From assembly GCA_031257075.1 (NCBI GenBank), contig JAIRPM010000025.1:1-14133 (forward strand): a stretch of 14,133 bases of DNA, given 5' to 3'. Position 1 is the first letter of the stretch, and each line of letters starts with the position of its first letter. This DNA is from Spirochaetaceae bacterium (GTDB lineage Bacteria; Spirochaetota; Spirochaetia; Treponematales; Breznakiellaceae). Positions 1 through 8,148 of the stretch are shown one piece after another. The notes under the pieces are model-generated. The model ran no database searches. It was not told the origin of the DNA and worked only from the letters and a program-made list of their open reading frames with translations. A program made the position numbers and the translations under genes.

Positions 1-3000
1 GGCAGTTGTGCGGGCGGCACCGGCGCGTTTATTGATGAAATTGCTTCTCTGCTGCGGGTGCGCCCCGAAGACTTTGAAGGCATGGCGGCGCGGGGCTTAC
101 AAGTCTACGATATTTCCGGGCGGTGCGGCGTCTTTGCCAAAACCGACATTCAGCCGCTCCTGAACCAAGGCGGCAGAAAAGACGACATTGCCCTATCAAC
201 CTTCCATGCGATAGCAAAACAAACGATAGGCGGTCTTGCGCAAGGACTGGAAATTCGTCCGCCGGTTATTTTTGAGGGCGGACCTATAACCTTTAATCCC
301 ACACTTATAAGCGTTTTTGCCCAGCGCCTTGGATTGAGCGAAGACGGCATCATAAGGCCGGAAAATCCTGAAACCATTATTGCCTATGGAGCGGCGCTTG
401 CCATAGACGAACTTTTCACCCAAGCGCCGTCAAACGTCAGCATTGACGCCGCTATAACATCGCTTGCTATGTTCAACGAAATAGCCTCAAGCGACAGCGG
501 CGGTTATGGCGATGAGAAACCTCCTATTGTCTATTTTGCCACCACACAAGAACGGCAGGAATTTGAAGCGCGTCATAAACAGATGCCGCTTACCGGTTAC
601 CGGTTTGATGTGGCGGACGAAAAAACAAAAAGCAGCAGGCGCACCCTGAAAGCCTATTTGGGCATTGATGCCGGTTCCACAACAAGCAAATTTGTACTGA
701 TGGACGAAAATGAAAACGTAATTGACAGTTTTTACGCACCCAACAAAGGTGAGCCGCTGGCCGTTGTACGAGACGCGCTTATATCATTGGATAAAAAATA
801 TACAAATCAAGGAATTGAACTGGAAATCATTGCGCTGGGCACCACAGGTTACGGCGAATTGCTGTTCGACAAGGCATTCGGTGCGGATTATCATACGGTA
901 GAAACAGTAGCCCATCTTGCGGCAGCGCAAAAATATGTCCCCGGCGTAAGTTTTATTTTAGATATCGGCGGACAGGACATGAAGGCGATAAGCATCTCCA
1001 ATGGCATAGTTACCAATATAACATTAAACGAAGCATGCTCATCCGGCTGCGGTTCGTTTTTAGAAAACTTCGCATCCACGCTGGGCATTCCTGTCGACAA
1101 AATTGCTGCCGCCGCGTTTAACTCGGCGCATCCGGCATCACTAGGCAGCCGCTGTACTGTTTTTATGAACAGTACCATCATTACCGAACAAAAAAACGGC
1201 AAACAGCCGGACGATATTATGGCCGGCATTTGCCGTTCAATAATTGAAAATGTGTTTACAAAAGTTGTGCGCATTTCAAACATACAGGAATTAGGAAACA
1301 AAATTGTCGTACAGGGCGGTACATTCAAAAACGACGCTGTTTTGCGGGCGCTGGAACAGTATCTGGGCAAAACGGTGGTACGCGCCCCTTTCCCCGGCGA
1401 GATGGGGGCTATCGGTATTGCGCTCCTTACCAAGCACGAAATAGAAACACACGGCTATACATCGCCGCATGGCACACCCGGAATCACCCGCTTTATCGGG
1501 CTTGCCGCTATGCATGATTTTTCGTACACACAGGAAGCCAATTTGCTTTGCCCGTTCTGCGGGAATTCCTGCAACCGTACGCTCGTGCGTTTCAGCAGCG
1601 GCCAAACATGGGTTACCGGCAACCGCTGTGAACGAGGCGAACTTGTCGGCAGCGCCAACGACCCGGAACTAAAAGAAAAAGCACGCAAAATAACCGCCAG
1701 CATGGATACTGTGCCGGATATGGTTAAATTACGCGAAGATTTGCTGTTCAAAGAATATCCGTACACGCCGGTACAGGCCGCCAAAAACAGCACTATCGGT
1801 ATTCCCCGCGCCCTTGATTTTTGGCGCAGTTTGCCCTTTTGGAAAGTTTTTTGGCAGGCGCTGGGTTTTGGTGTTGTGGTATCCCCGAAAAGCAGTAAAA
1901 GCCTTTTTGAAAAAGGCCTGCAATACGTGGCATCAGATACCGTATGCTTTCCGGCAAAATTGGTACACGGCCACATTCAAGCGCTGCTGGCGATGAAAGA
2001 TACCGTTCCCGGCCTGCGAATTTTCTTTCCGCAGATAAACCGCCTGCCGGCCGATGTCCCGGAACCTTTTGGCACATTTACCTGCCCTGTACTCAAAAGT
2101 TATCCGCTGGTAATTAAATTTTCAGACGCGCCGGAGGAGCATGGCGGCGTTCCTTTTGACAGCCCGCTTTTTCACTGGTTTACCAGCCGCGACCGCGATT
2201 ATCAACTTTGTAAATACATACGTGATACCTTTAATATACCTGAACGTGATACACAAGCAGCAATAGCACAGGCAGACAAAGCATTTGAATCATTTTATGC
2301 CGAATTAGAACATGCCGCCACGGATATAATTGCGAATGTGGAAAAAAAGGGGTCGTATGCGGTTGTGCTTGCGGGACGGCATTATCAGTATGATACGCTA
2401 ATAAATCATAATTTGTCGCGCTATTTTACCAGTATAGGTATTCCGGTACTTACGCTTGACGCGCTGCCGGGTTTGCGCACAGTCAACTTAAGCAAAACAC
2501 GCATTGATATTAACAACAGCAGTCATGCGCAGCTTTTATCGGGGGCAATTATTGCGGCAAACAACCCCCATCTGGAATATGTACAAATTTATTCATTTGG
2601 CTGCGGGCATGATGCGCTGTACACCGATGAAGTTGCGCGGCTTATGCGCGAAATTTCCGGCAAAGCGCCGCTGGTGCTTAAACTGGACGAAAGCGATGTA
2701 GCAGGGCCTTTGCGCATCCGGGTGCGCTCGTTCATCGAAACGGTAAACATTCGCCGTGAAAAAGGGGCACAAGAACCCCGCCCGTTAAGCGACCCTTATC
2801 CACGCAAATTCCGGCGGAATGAAAAGCACCGTACAGTGCTCATCCCCAATGTGAGCCGGGCTTTTTGCCTGATAATAACGGCGGCAGTTAAAAACCTTGG
2901 GTTCAAGGCTGAACCTATGCCAATGGGCGGCAAAGAAGCGATAGAACTGGGAAAAAAATACGTACATAACGACACCTGTTTCCCCGCGCAGGTAGTTATT

Positions 3001-4032
3001 GGTGAAAGCCTCGCCGCGCTAAAATGCGGCAAATGGAAACCGGAAGATGTCGTTATCGGTGTAGGCAAAATTATGTGTGATTGCAGGCTTACCAATTATA
3101 TGGCGCTTACCCGCAAAGCGCTCGATGCCGCCGGTTATGCGGATGTGCCTCTTGCTTCCACTGATTTATATGATTTAAAGAAAATACATCCGGCGCTGCG
3201 CTTCAACCTGCTGACGCTGGCCAATGTCGCATGGGCTATGGTCGAAGTAGAAGTGCTGGAAGACCTGCGCCGCAAAATACGCCCCTATGAAAAAACAAAC
3301 GGCGAAACCGACCGGGTTGCGGAAGCGGCATTTGTTTCAATTACCAACGCTCTGGCAAAAGGCGGTATTCCGGCATCGCTTTCCGCATACCGCAAAGCAA
3401 TAAAAAATATATGCGCCGTCCGCTACGACCGCACACAGCCCAAACACAAAGTCGTAATCCTTGGTGAATATTTTTTGGTATATCATCCCGGCTCAAACTA
3501 TAATATCGAAAAATATTTGGAAGATAACAATATCGAAGTCATACTGCCGCGCATGTATGATATTTACCGCCAGTTGTATATTATGCATTACGTTTCAGAA
3601 GTAAAAGATTTTCATGTACATCATTCATTGTACGACAAACTGTTTGGTATCCTGGGTGATAAATTTTTTGATTTTGCGATAGATACAATGGAAGCAATTG
3701 CCGCCCGACATCCGCTTTTTGAAAAATCCCTTCATTTGCCGCAAATGGGCGCGTTGAGCGACCCTATCATTCATCATTCGGTAATGTCAGGAGAATCATT
3801 TTTGATACCGGCGGATATTATCCACCATGCGGATAAAGGGATAAAATCATTCGTAATACTCCAGCCTTTCGGCTGCCTGCCCAATCACATTTGCGGACGA
3901 GGTGTTATTAAGCGCGTCAAAGAACTTTATCCTGGCATCCAAATTCTGCCGCTGGATTACGAACCGGATTTGAGTTTTGCCAACATTGAAAACCGTCTGC
4001 AAATGCTCTTAATGAACGCGAAAGCCGCCTAA
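1..4032 (+). CDS. Giant two-module 2-hydroxyacyl-CoA dehydratase activator-like protein (5' truncated)
   Basis: The reading frame is open from the first base, so the start lies upstream; 1343 residues are visible. Residues 1-130 are the end of a first ASKHA ATPase module of the BadF/BcrA/HgdC family, with cysteines in GSCAGGTGAF (C3) and GRCGVF (C42). A second complete module starts at YLGIDAGSTTSK (219-230), with its cluster cysteines in NEACSSGCGSF (346, 350) and SRCTVF (385). Then come a four-Cys motif (CPFCGNSC, 517-524, and GNRCERG, 543) and a DUF2229/HgdB-like region. In that region the motif DTVCFPAKLVHG near 649 recurs as NDTCFPAQVVIGE near 993. In the known family, ASKHA modules bind a [4Fe-4S] cluster at a dimer interface and drive low-potential electrons with ATP. 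The protein is probably cytosolic and anaerobic. Its physiological partner is unknown, and no dehydratase subunit genes are visible beside it. Confidence 0.85.
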   Translation, partial: GSCAGGTGAFIDEIASLLRVRPEDFEGMAARGLQVYDISGRCGVFAKTDIQPLLNQGGRKDDIALSTFHAIAKQTIGGLAQGLEIRPPVIFEGGPITFNPTLISVFAQRLGLSEDGIIRPENPETIIAYGAALAIDELFTQAPSNVSIDAAITSLAMFNEIASSDSGGYGDEKPPIVYFATTQERQEFEARHKQMPLTGYRFDVADEKTKSSRRTLKAYLGIDAGSTTSKFVLMDENENVIDSFYAPNKGEPLAVVRDALISLDKKYTNQGIELEIIALGTTGYGELLFDKAFGADYHTVETVAHLAAAQKYVPGVSFILDIGGQDMKAISISNGIVTNITLNEACSSGCGSFLENFASTLGIPVDKIAAAAFNSAHPASLGSRCTVFMNSTIITEQKNGKQPDDIMAGICRSIIENVFTKVVRISNIQELGNKIVVQGGTFKNDAVLRALEQYLGKTVVRAPFPGEMGAIGIALLTKHEIETHGYTSPHGTPGITRFIGLAAMHDFSYTQEANLLCPFCGNSCNRTLVRFSSGQTWVTGNRCERGELVGSANDPELKEKARKITASMDTVPDMVKLREDLLFKEYPYTPVQAAKNSTIGIPRALDFWRSLPFWKVFWQALGFGVVVSPKSSKSLFEKGLQYVASDTVCFPAKLVHGHIQALLAMKDTVPGLRIFFPQINRLPADVPEPFGTFTCPVLKSYPLVIKFSDAPEEHGGVPFDSPLFHWFTSRDRDYQLCKYIRDTFNIPERDTQAAIAQADKAFESFYAELEHAATDIIANVEKKGSYAVVLAGRHYQYDTLINHNLSRYFTSIGIPVLTLDALPGLRTVNLSKTRIDINNSSHAQLLSGAIIAANNPHLEYVQIYSFGCGHDALYTDEVARLMREISGKAPLVLKLDESDVAGPLRIRVRSFIETVNIRREKGAQEPRPLSDPYPRKFRRNEKHRTVLIPNVSRAFCLIITAAVKNLGFKAEPMPMGGKEAIELGKKYVHNDTCFPAQVVIGESLAALKCGKWKPEDVVIGVGKIMCDCRLTNYMALTRKALDAAGYADVPLASTDLYDLKKIHPALRFNLLTLANVAWAMVEVEVLEDLRRKIRPYEKTNGETDRVAEAAFVSITNALAKGGIPASLSAYRKAIKNICAVRYDRTQPKHKVVILGEYFLVYHPGSNYNIEKYLEDNNIEVILPRMYDIYRQLYIMHYVSEVKDFHVHHSLYDKLFGILGDKFFDFAIDTMEAIAARHPLFEKSLHLPQMGALSDPIIHHSVMSGESFLIPADIIHHADKGIKSFVILQPFGCLPNHICGRGVIKRVKELYPGIQILPLDYEPDLSFANIENRLQMLLMNAKAA

Positions 4033-4049
4033 TCAGTGCTGCTTTCGCT

Positions 4050-5210
4050 CTACTTCGGCCTCTGCGCCTTAACAGCGCGGTATACGTCCGCTAGTTCCGC
4101 CGTCAACGCCGGGTCGGTAATGCCTGCAACCGTTTTGATTACATCCGCAGCATCTTCTTTGCGCAGCATATCTTGAAGGCGTACGCTTTCTTCATCACTG
4201 GGCGCATCGTAGCAAAGAACAAAGGCGCAGTTTGTAAGAAGCGTTTTGTAGGGAAGCCCTCGCTCTTTTAATTCACGAATAGGCCGGACAAAGCGCTCAT
4301 CAAATCCCAATTTGCGTATGGGCGTACGAGCGACACGCGCGATATCATCATTTATTGCCGGATTTGTAAAGCGGGAAATAATTTTTTGTATATATTTTTG
4401 GTGTTCACTATTGTTAAAATTCCATTTGGCAGTTAAAAGGCTGCCCGTTTCGGCAAGTGTGTTTTGTAATTGCGGCAACACACGCTTGTCCGCAAGCGCT
4501 TCAGCAATAAACTTATACCCATAATAGTATCCAGAATATGCGCAGGCGGCATGCCCTGTATTTACAGAAAAAAGTTTGCGTTCAATAAACGGCTGTAAAT
4601 CGCCGGCATATTCAACATCACGCAATGTAATATGTTTTGCCTTGCGCATGGAATCGTCAACTACCCATTCTCTGAACGGTTCAACCTGAACAAAGAGCGG
4701 GTCATCATTTTTTTGAACAGGAACAATACGGTCAACGGCGGCATTAGGAAACCCAATATAAGCATCAAAAAATGATTCATCTGCTTTTGATATATATTTA
4801 AGAACTTCACCGCGCAAAAAAACACTGCCCCCTATCATATTTTCACATGCTATAATATCAAGCGCTTCGGTACAGCCGGCGGTATGACGAGCGGCGATGC
4901 CTTTTGCAATAAGTTCAGCAATAAACGGCAGAATTTTTGGCCCTATGGCTGTAGTAACAAGGTTTGCGCCGGCAATGGCGCAAACCACCGCATCCGGGTT
5001 GTTTTTGCTGTTTATACCGTTAACGCCGCGCACAGAAACACGCTCGCACCGCTCCCCGGCAAGTTCAATTTCATAAGCACCGCGTTTTTGCAGAGCGCTG
5101 ATGAGCACATCATTTACATCAACAAAGTCGACAGCAAAACCGTTTTTGCACAAGACTTCTCCGATAAAGCCGCGCCCTATATTACCCGCTCCAAAATGTA
5201 CAGCCTTCAT
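4050..5210 (-). CDS. mtlD: Mannitol-1-phosphate 5-dehydrogenase
   Basis: This cytosolic NAD-dependent enzyme oxidises mannitol-1-phosphate to fructose-6-phosphate. The 386-residue length is normal for the Zn-independent long-chain polyol dehydrogenase family. The N-terminus MKAVHFGAGNIGRGFIG carries the Rossmann GxGxxGR loop (residues 7-13). The catalytic block is RKLFSVNTGHA (211-221), with Lys212 and His220 as the expected catalytic residues, and ACENM (121-125) is another family signature. The ATG start overlaps the mtlF stop by 4 bp (ATGA), so translation is coupled. It is the last gene of the mannitol operon and ends 17 bp from the convergent activator gene. I see no hairpin terminator in that gap. 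The identification is secure. Confidence 0.96.
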   Translation of the reverse strand: MKAVHFGAGNIGRGFIGEVLCKNGFAVDFVDVNDVLISALQKRGAYEIELAGERCERVSVRGVNGINSKNNPDAVVCAIAGANLVTTAIGPKILPFIAELIAKGIAARHTAGCTEALDIIACENMIGGSVFLRGEVLKYISKADESFFDAYIGFPNAAVDRIVPVQKNDDPLFVQVEPFREWVVDDSMRKAKHITLRDVEYAGDLQPFIERKLFSVNTGHAACAYSGYYYGYKFIAEALADKRVLPQLQNTLAETGSLLTAKWNFNNSEHQKYIQKIISRFTNPAINDDIARVARTPIRKLGFDERFVRPIRELKERGLPYKTLLTNCAFVLCYDAPSDEESVRLQDMLRKEDAADVIKTVAGITDPALTAELADVYRAVKAQRPK

Positions 5211-5635
5211 TTTGCCGCCTTTCCGTAAAATATATCACGGATTTTTGCTTTGTCGGTAATAGAAAGAAATTGTTGTACATCTTCTTCTGTATCAAAGTAA
5301 TCAACAATATTCCCAATAATGTCCAAATGTTCTTCACCGCGCGCCGCAATGCCTATTACTAAATAAATTTTCTGTCCGCTCCAATCGATTCCCTGCGGAT
5401 ACGTCAATACAACAAATCCGGTAGTTCGTATCTCGGTTTTATACTCAACTTCGCCATGCGGAATAGCGATGCCGTTGCCTATAGCGCAGCTAAATCCCGC
5501 ATCACGCTTGAGCATTCCTTCAATGTAGCGTTCTGTTGAATAACCGCCGTCCGCGAGCATTTTGCCGCAGCGTTTAATTACTTCATCTTTGTGTTCGCTT
5601 GGTAAATTCAAAGCGATTCCTTCATCTTTTAACAT
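5207..5635 (-). CDS. mtlF: PTS mannitol-specific EIIA component
   Basis: This is a separate EIIA subunit (142 aa, PTS_EIIA type-2 fold). It takes the phosphoryl group from HPr and passes it to the EIIB domain of MtlA. The phosphorylation site is His60 in GNGIAIPHGEVEYK, matching the GIAxPHG active site of mannitol/fructose EIIAs. A second conserved His103 lies in EEHLDIIGNI. Its presence fits the neighbouring mtlA, which ends after its IIB domain and has no EIIA of its own. The ATG start follows a strong Shine-Dalgarno sequence, AAGGGG, 5 nt away. The gene lies 24 bp after the mtlR stop and overlaps mtlD by 4 bp. Confidence 0.95.
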   Translation of the reverse strand: MLKDEGIALNLPSEHKDEVIKRCGKMLADGGYSTERYIEGMLKRDAGFSCAIGNGIAIPHGEVEYKTEIRTTGFVVLTYPQGIDWSGQKIYLVIGIAARGEEHLDIIGNIVDYFDTEEDVQQFLSITDKAKIRDIFYGKAAK

Positions 5636-5659
5636 ATAAACCCCTTATAAAAATTAATA

Positions 5660-7678
5660 CTAACATAATGCCTCATCCTGCCACACCAGTTCGTTTATTT
5701 CCGCTTCCAAAACGGCGCGTATAATTTCTTTGCTGCCTTCGCGTACCGCATCCAAAAATGCAGGCGTTTCAATAAGGGAGGCGCTCAAATTTCCCATAAG
5801 GGCCGCAATTTGCGGCGGCGCGTTTTCCGGCAGCAGCATAAGCGCGCAAGACGTTACGCCCCCGAAATACCTGTCCAGAAAGCCGCCATCCGTGGGCTTT
5901 ATTACCGCAAAAACAGGGGTTTTAACCGCATTTGAGCGTGTATGCAGCAGAACAATGCCGAGTTCCGGCAGGACCTGTGTAGCTGTTTTTTCACGCAGGC
6001 TTAATTTATCAAACAGCATGCCCGCGTCTCCGCTTGTCCCCGTAAACCTTTCCGCGCAAAATTTTACAAGCGTGTCGAACCGTATATCTCTGTCAACATA
6101 GTATACGTCAAATGAATTTAACAAAGACTGCAATAACGCAAGCCCGTAACGCATCGTATTAATACGTTCATACAGGCTGTTTTGCGCGGTATTGTACGAA
6201 ATATGTTTTATATCAGTAAAAGAAGATTCGCTTATCAGTTCACGCAGGCTGCGATAATCATTGTCTGAAAGTATAGCGCCGGTAATAACAACAGGTTTAT
6301 CTGTTCCGGCAAGCGGCATTGTTGAAACAAGGAAATCCATGGTTTCCAGTTTTTGCCTGTCATCCCATGAACTAACGGTTATTTCAACTTCTCCCTTAAA
6401 ATGGGTGCGCAGTTGGCTTGCGATTAACTGCGATGCACCTATTCCGGCAGTACAAACAACGCCTGCTTTTACCCGGCGTTTCCGTACATTTTTTTCGTTC
6501 ATCGCAAGTTCCGCGGCATAAAAATGCAGCGCAAAAAAAGATGTTTCACTTTCGTTTACAGGAAGCCCCAGTTCTGTTTCAAGCGCGTTCACAGCCTGTT
6601 TTACTTTTTGGTATACATCGCCGTAATGTACAGAAAGATTGCCTTCAAACGGGTCAGGTAGAATTACACGGTTTTTGATGCGGGAAATAGCCGGCGGCAG
6701 GTGCGCCCGAAGCCCTACACGCAAATCCGCATTGTGCCGCAAAAGAACGCTCAGATTTTGGTCATAGGCATTAATCATAATAATGCATAGTTTTTCAATA
6801 TATTCATATTCGGCATCATTTGCCGCACCCAGCGGGCTTTGCGCCTTTGCCCTGCCCTGAGCGATAAGACCGGCAATATACGCTGTTTCGGCGGCAGGAA
6901 GGGTTATCGAGTACATAATCTCCACAGCGCGGGTTATTTCAGAAGCGCAGCGCATCTGCACAGTAAAGGCGTTTTGCGCGCTGTTTGCGCTTGAAACAAA
7001 ATGCCCGTCAATAATGCGCTCAATTGCAACCGCTATGGACACACCCAAAAGTCCCAGCGATTCTTCTGTCATCCATTCGAGTTTTGAATAATGCTGCGCC
7101 AGCAATTCTTCCGCAAAGCGCGCCGCCGGGCGTGTTGGGAAACCCGTGTTATCCAAAAAGAAAGTATCGTTGATGCTGCCATCCTGAAAAACCCGCATTG
7201 TAAGCGCGGCGCGTATATTTTCCTCGCTGCCAGCGGCATATACGCCCAAACCGGGACGCCTGATTAATAGTATGCTAAATTGTGATAGATAGTTTTCGAG
7301 TACATCAAAATCTTCACTCACCGTAGCCTCGCTTACCGAAAGCGCCACGGCATAGTAAGAAAGTTTATGTATCTCCCCGGAATTCATAAGCAGTTCCGCA
7401 AGAAGGCTGACAAGCCGTTCCCTGCGGCTGCGCTTTTTTTCGCAAATATTTTTAAACCGCGCAAGTAATTGTGTACGTTTTGATTCATCGCATTGAATAC
7501 GCAAGCCTTTGCCGGCCTTCGTTTCCAGCGTAAGCCCCCATTCATCGAGCGCCGCGTCAATATGCTCTAATTCGCGGAACACAGTACGCCGGCTTCTTCC
7601 GGTAAGCCGCGCCAATACGGAAACGCTTACATACGAATCGTTATCAAGCAAATGGTAAAGGATACGCGGTGATGTCAT
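5660..7678 (-). CDS. mtlR: MtlR-type PRD transcriptional activator of the mannitol operon
   Basis: The protein has 672 aa from ATG 7678. An N-terminal helix-turn-helix (about 19-42, with a KAGKGLRI wing) and a second winged helix (about 105-150) indicate DNA rather than RNA binding. PRD1 and PRD2, an EIIB-Gat-like domain and a C-terminal EIIA-Mtl-like domain follow. Expected phosphorylation sites are present in PRD2 (His326 in LRAHL, His385 in ALHF), EIIB (Cys409 in VCTAGIG) and EIIA (His579 in GIVLLHTR). Both PRD1 histidines appear missing (Ser214, Leu271). In Bacillus-type MtlR, HPr phosphorylates PRD2 to activate, and EIIA and EIIB signals inhibit. A TTG start at 7702 is possible. ATG 7678 is preferred because it overlaps the stop of the upstream small ORF as ATGA, although it has no Shine-Dalgarno of its own. 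Position between mtlA and mtlF matches the Geobacillus-type order. Confidence 0.92.
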   Translation of the reverse strand: MTSPRILYHLLDNDSYVSVSVLARLTGRSRRTVFRELEHIDAALDEWGLTLETKAGKGLRIQCDESKRTQLLARFKNICEKKRSRRERLVSLLAELLMNSGEIHKLSYYAVALSVSEATVSEDFDVLENYLSQFSILLIRRPGLGVYAAGSEENIRAALTMRVFQDGSINDTFFLDNTGFPTRPAARFAEELLAQHYSKLEWMTEESLGLLGVSIAVAIERIIDGHFVSSANSAQNAFTVQMRCASEITRAVEIMYSITLPAAETAYIAGLIAQGRAKAQSPLGAANDAEYEYIEKLCIIMINAYDQNLSVLLRHNADLRVGLRAHLPPAISRIKNRVILPDPFEGNLSVHYGDVYQKVKQAVNALETELGLPVNESETSFFALHFYAAELAMNEKNVRKRRVKAGVVCTAGIGASQLIASQLRTHFKGEVEITVSSWDDRQKLETMDFLVSTMPLAGTDKPVVITGAILSDNDYRSLRELISESSFTDIKHISYNTAQNSLYERINTMRYGLALLQSLLNSFDVYYVDRDIRFDTLVKFCAERFTGTSGDAGMLFDKLSLREKTATQVLPELGIVLLHTRSNAVKTPVFAVIKPTDGGFLDRYFGGVTSCALMLLPENAPPQIAALMGNLSASLIETPAFLDAVREGSKEIIRAVLEAEINELVWQDEALC

Positions 7679-7809
7679 TTTAGCAGGCAGACCGGACAGC
7701 AAACGCGGCTTTTACCGATGGCGCTTGCCAGCGGCGTGTTTAACAAAGATGGCAGCACAAATTGATACACAAGCCAAAAACCTGCCGCGCCCACTGCCCG
7801 CTGTTTCAC
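7675..7809 (-). CDS. Candidate 44-aa membrane-like small protein between HPr and mtlR
   Basis: I do not recognise this protein. A GTG codon overlaps the HPr stop (GTGA), and the frame runs 44 codons to a TGA that overlaps the mtlR ATG (ATGA), filling the otherwise unexplained gap exactly. A Shine-Dalgarno GGAAG (7817-7821) lies 7 nt before the GTG. The peptide begins MKQRAVGAAGFWLVYQF. Residues about 6-31 are hydrophobic and could make one membrane span. It ends with a basic stretch and a cysteine motif (CCPVC, 37-41). Codon choice resembles the neighbours. It could be a real small membrane protein or only a coupling ORF that carries ribosomes into mtlR, which lacks a Shine-Dalgarno. Existence as a protein is inferred. 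Confidence 0.45.
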   Translation of the reverse strand: MKQRAVGAAGFWLVYQFVLPSLLNTPLASAIGKSRVCCPVCLLK

Positions 7810-8063
7810 AAATTCGCTTCCAAAAATTCTTTTGCCGCTGTTACAACAGCATCTTCATCTTCGCCTTCAGCTTCGACTACAAGAGTTTCGCCTTTTTTGA
7901 CACGCATTTTCATCAACGCGAACAATTTTTTGCCTTCAGCAGAACGGTCTCCGCACTTAAAGGTAATCTTGCTCTTAAATTCATTCAATTTGGCTACAAG
8001 ATTTCCGGCAGGACGGGCATGAATGCCGTTTTCGTCTTTTATGACGTACTCAATTTGTTTCAT
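7806..8063 (-). CDS. ptsH: HPr family phosphocarrier protein, Ser46 replaced by Lys
   Basis: This 85-aa HPr relays phosphate from enzyme I to EIIA domains. The active site His15 sits in NGIHARPAG, at the canonical number. At the position of the regulatory serine (KSIMGVM in Bacillus) the sequence is KKLFALM, so residue 46 is lysine. The protein should therefore not be a substrate of HPr kinase and should not act as a CcpA co-regulator. Its place between mtlA and mtlR suggests dedication to mannitol transport and to phosphorylating MtlR, although it may be the general HPr of the cell. The ATG start has a Shine-Dalgarno AAGGAG 7 nt upstream. It appears to have its own promoter (8119-8148) and a structured leader. 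Confidence 0.94.
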   Translation of the reverse strand: MKQIEYVIKDENGIHARPAGNLVAKLNEFKSKITFKCGDRSAEGKKLFALMKMRVKKGETLVVEAEGEDEDAVVTAAKEFLEANL

Positions 8064-8070
8064 AGTGAAT

Positions 8071-8105
8071 CTCCTTAATATTAAGGACGGGGAAACTCCC
8101 CATCC
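8071..8105 (-). promoter_or_regulatory. Stem-loop and SD-containing palindrome in the HPr leader
   Basis: On the minus strand GGATGGGG (8105-8098) and CCCCGTCC (8092-8085) form an 8-bp stem with one G-U pair around a 5-nt loop. The 14-bp perfect palindrome CCTTAATATTAAGG (8086-8073) follows at once and shares two bases with the stem, so the two structures compete. The right arm of the palindrome contains most of the HPr Shine-Dalgarno AAGGAG (8076-8071). This could be a weak attenuator, a processing or stability element, or an SD-sequestering switch. There is no clean T-run, so I do not call it a terminator. Confidence 0.5.
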
Positions 8106-8118
8106 TCAAATATTTGCT

Positions 8119-8148
8119 ATTATACTATCCTTTCAAATCGCTTATCAA
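8119..8148 (-). promoter_or_regulatory. Internal promoter for HPr inside the 3' end of mtlA
   Basis: The minus strand shows TTGATA (8148-8143, 5 of 6 matches to the -35 consensus), an 18-bp spacer, and a perfect TATAAT (8124-8119). The spacer contains the mtlA stop codon. Transcription would start near 8112, about 50 nt before the HPr ATG, giving HPr and possibly mtlR-mtlF-mtlD a basal transcript independent of the mtlA promoter. Confidence 0.6.

Noticed and set aside
891..1433. Long minus-strand open frame of 180 codons inside the activator gene.
   Set aside because: It is antisense to the conserved second ASKHA module, has no recognisable family features and no ribosome-binding site support.
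4033..4049. A bidirectional terminator between the activator gene and mtlD.
   Set aside because: The 17-bp gap has no inverted repeat and no T-run; any terminator must lie inside the opposing genes.
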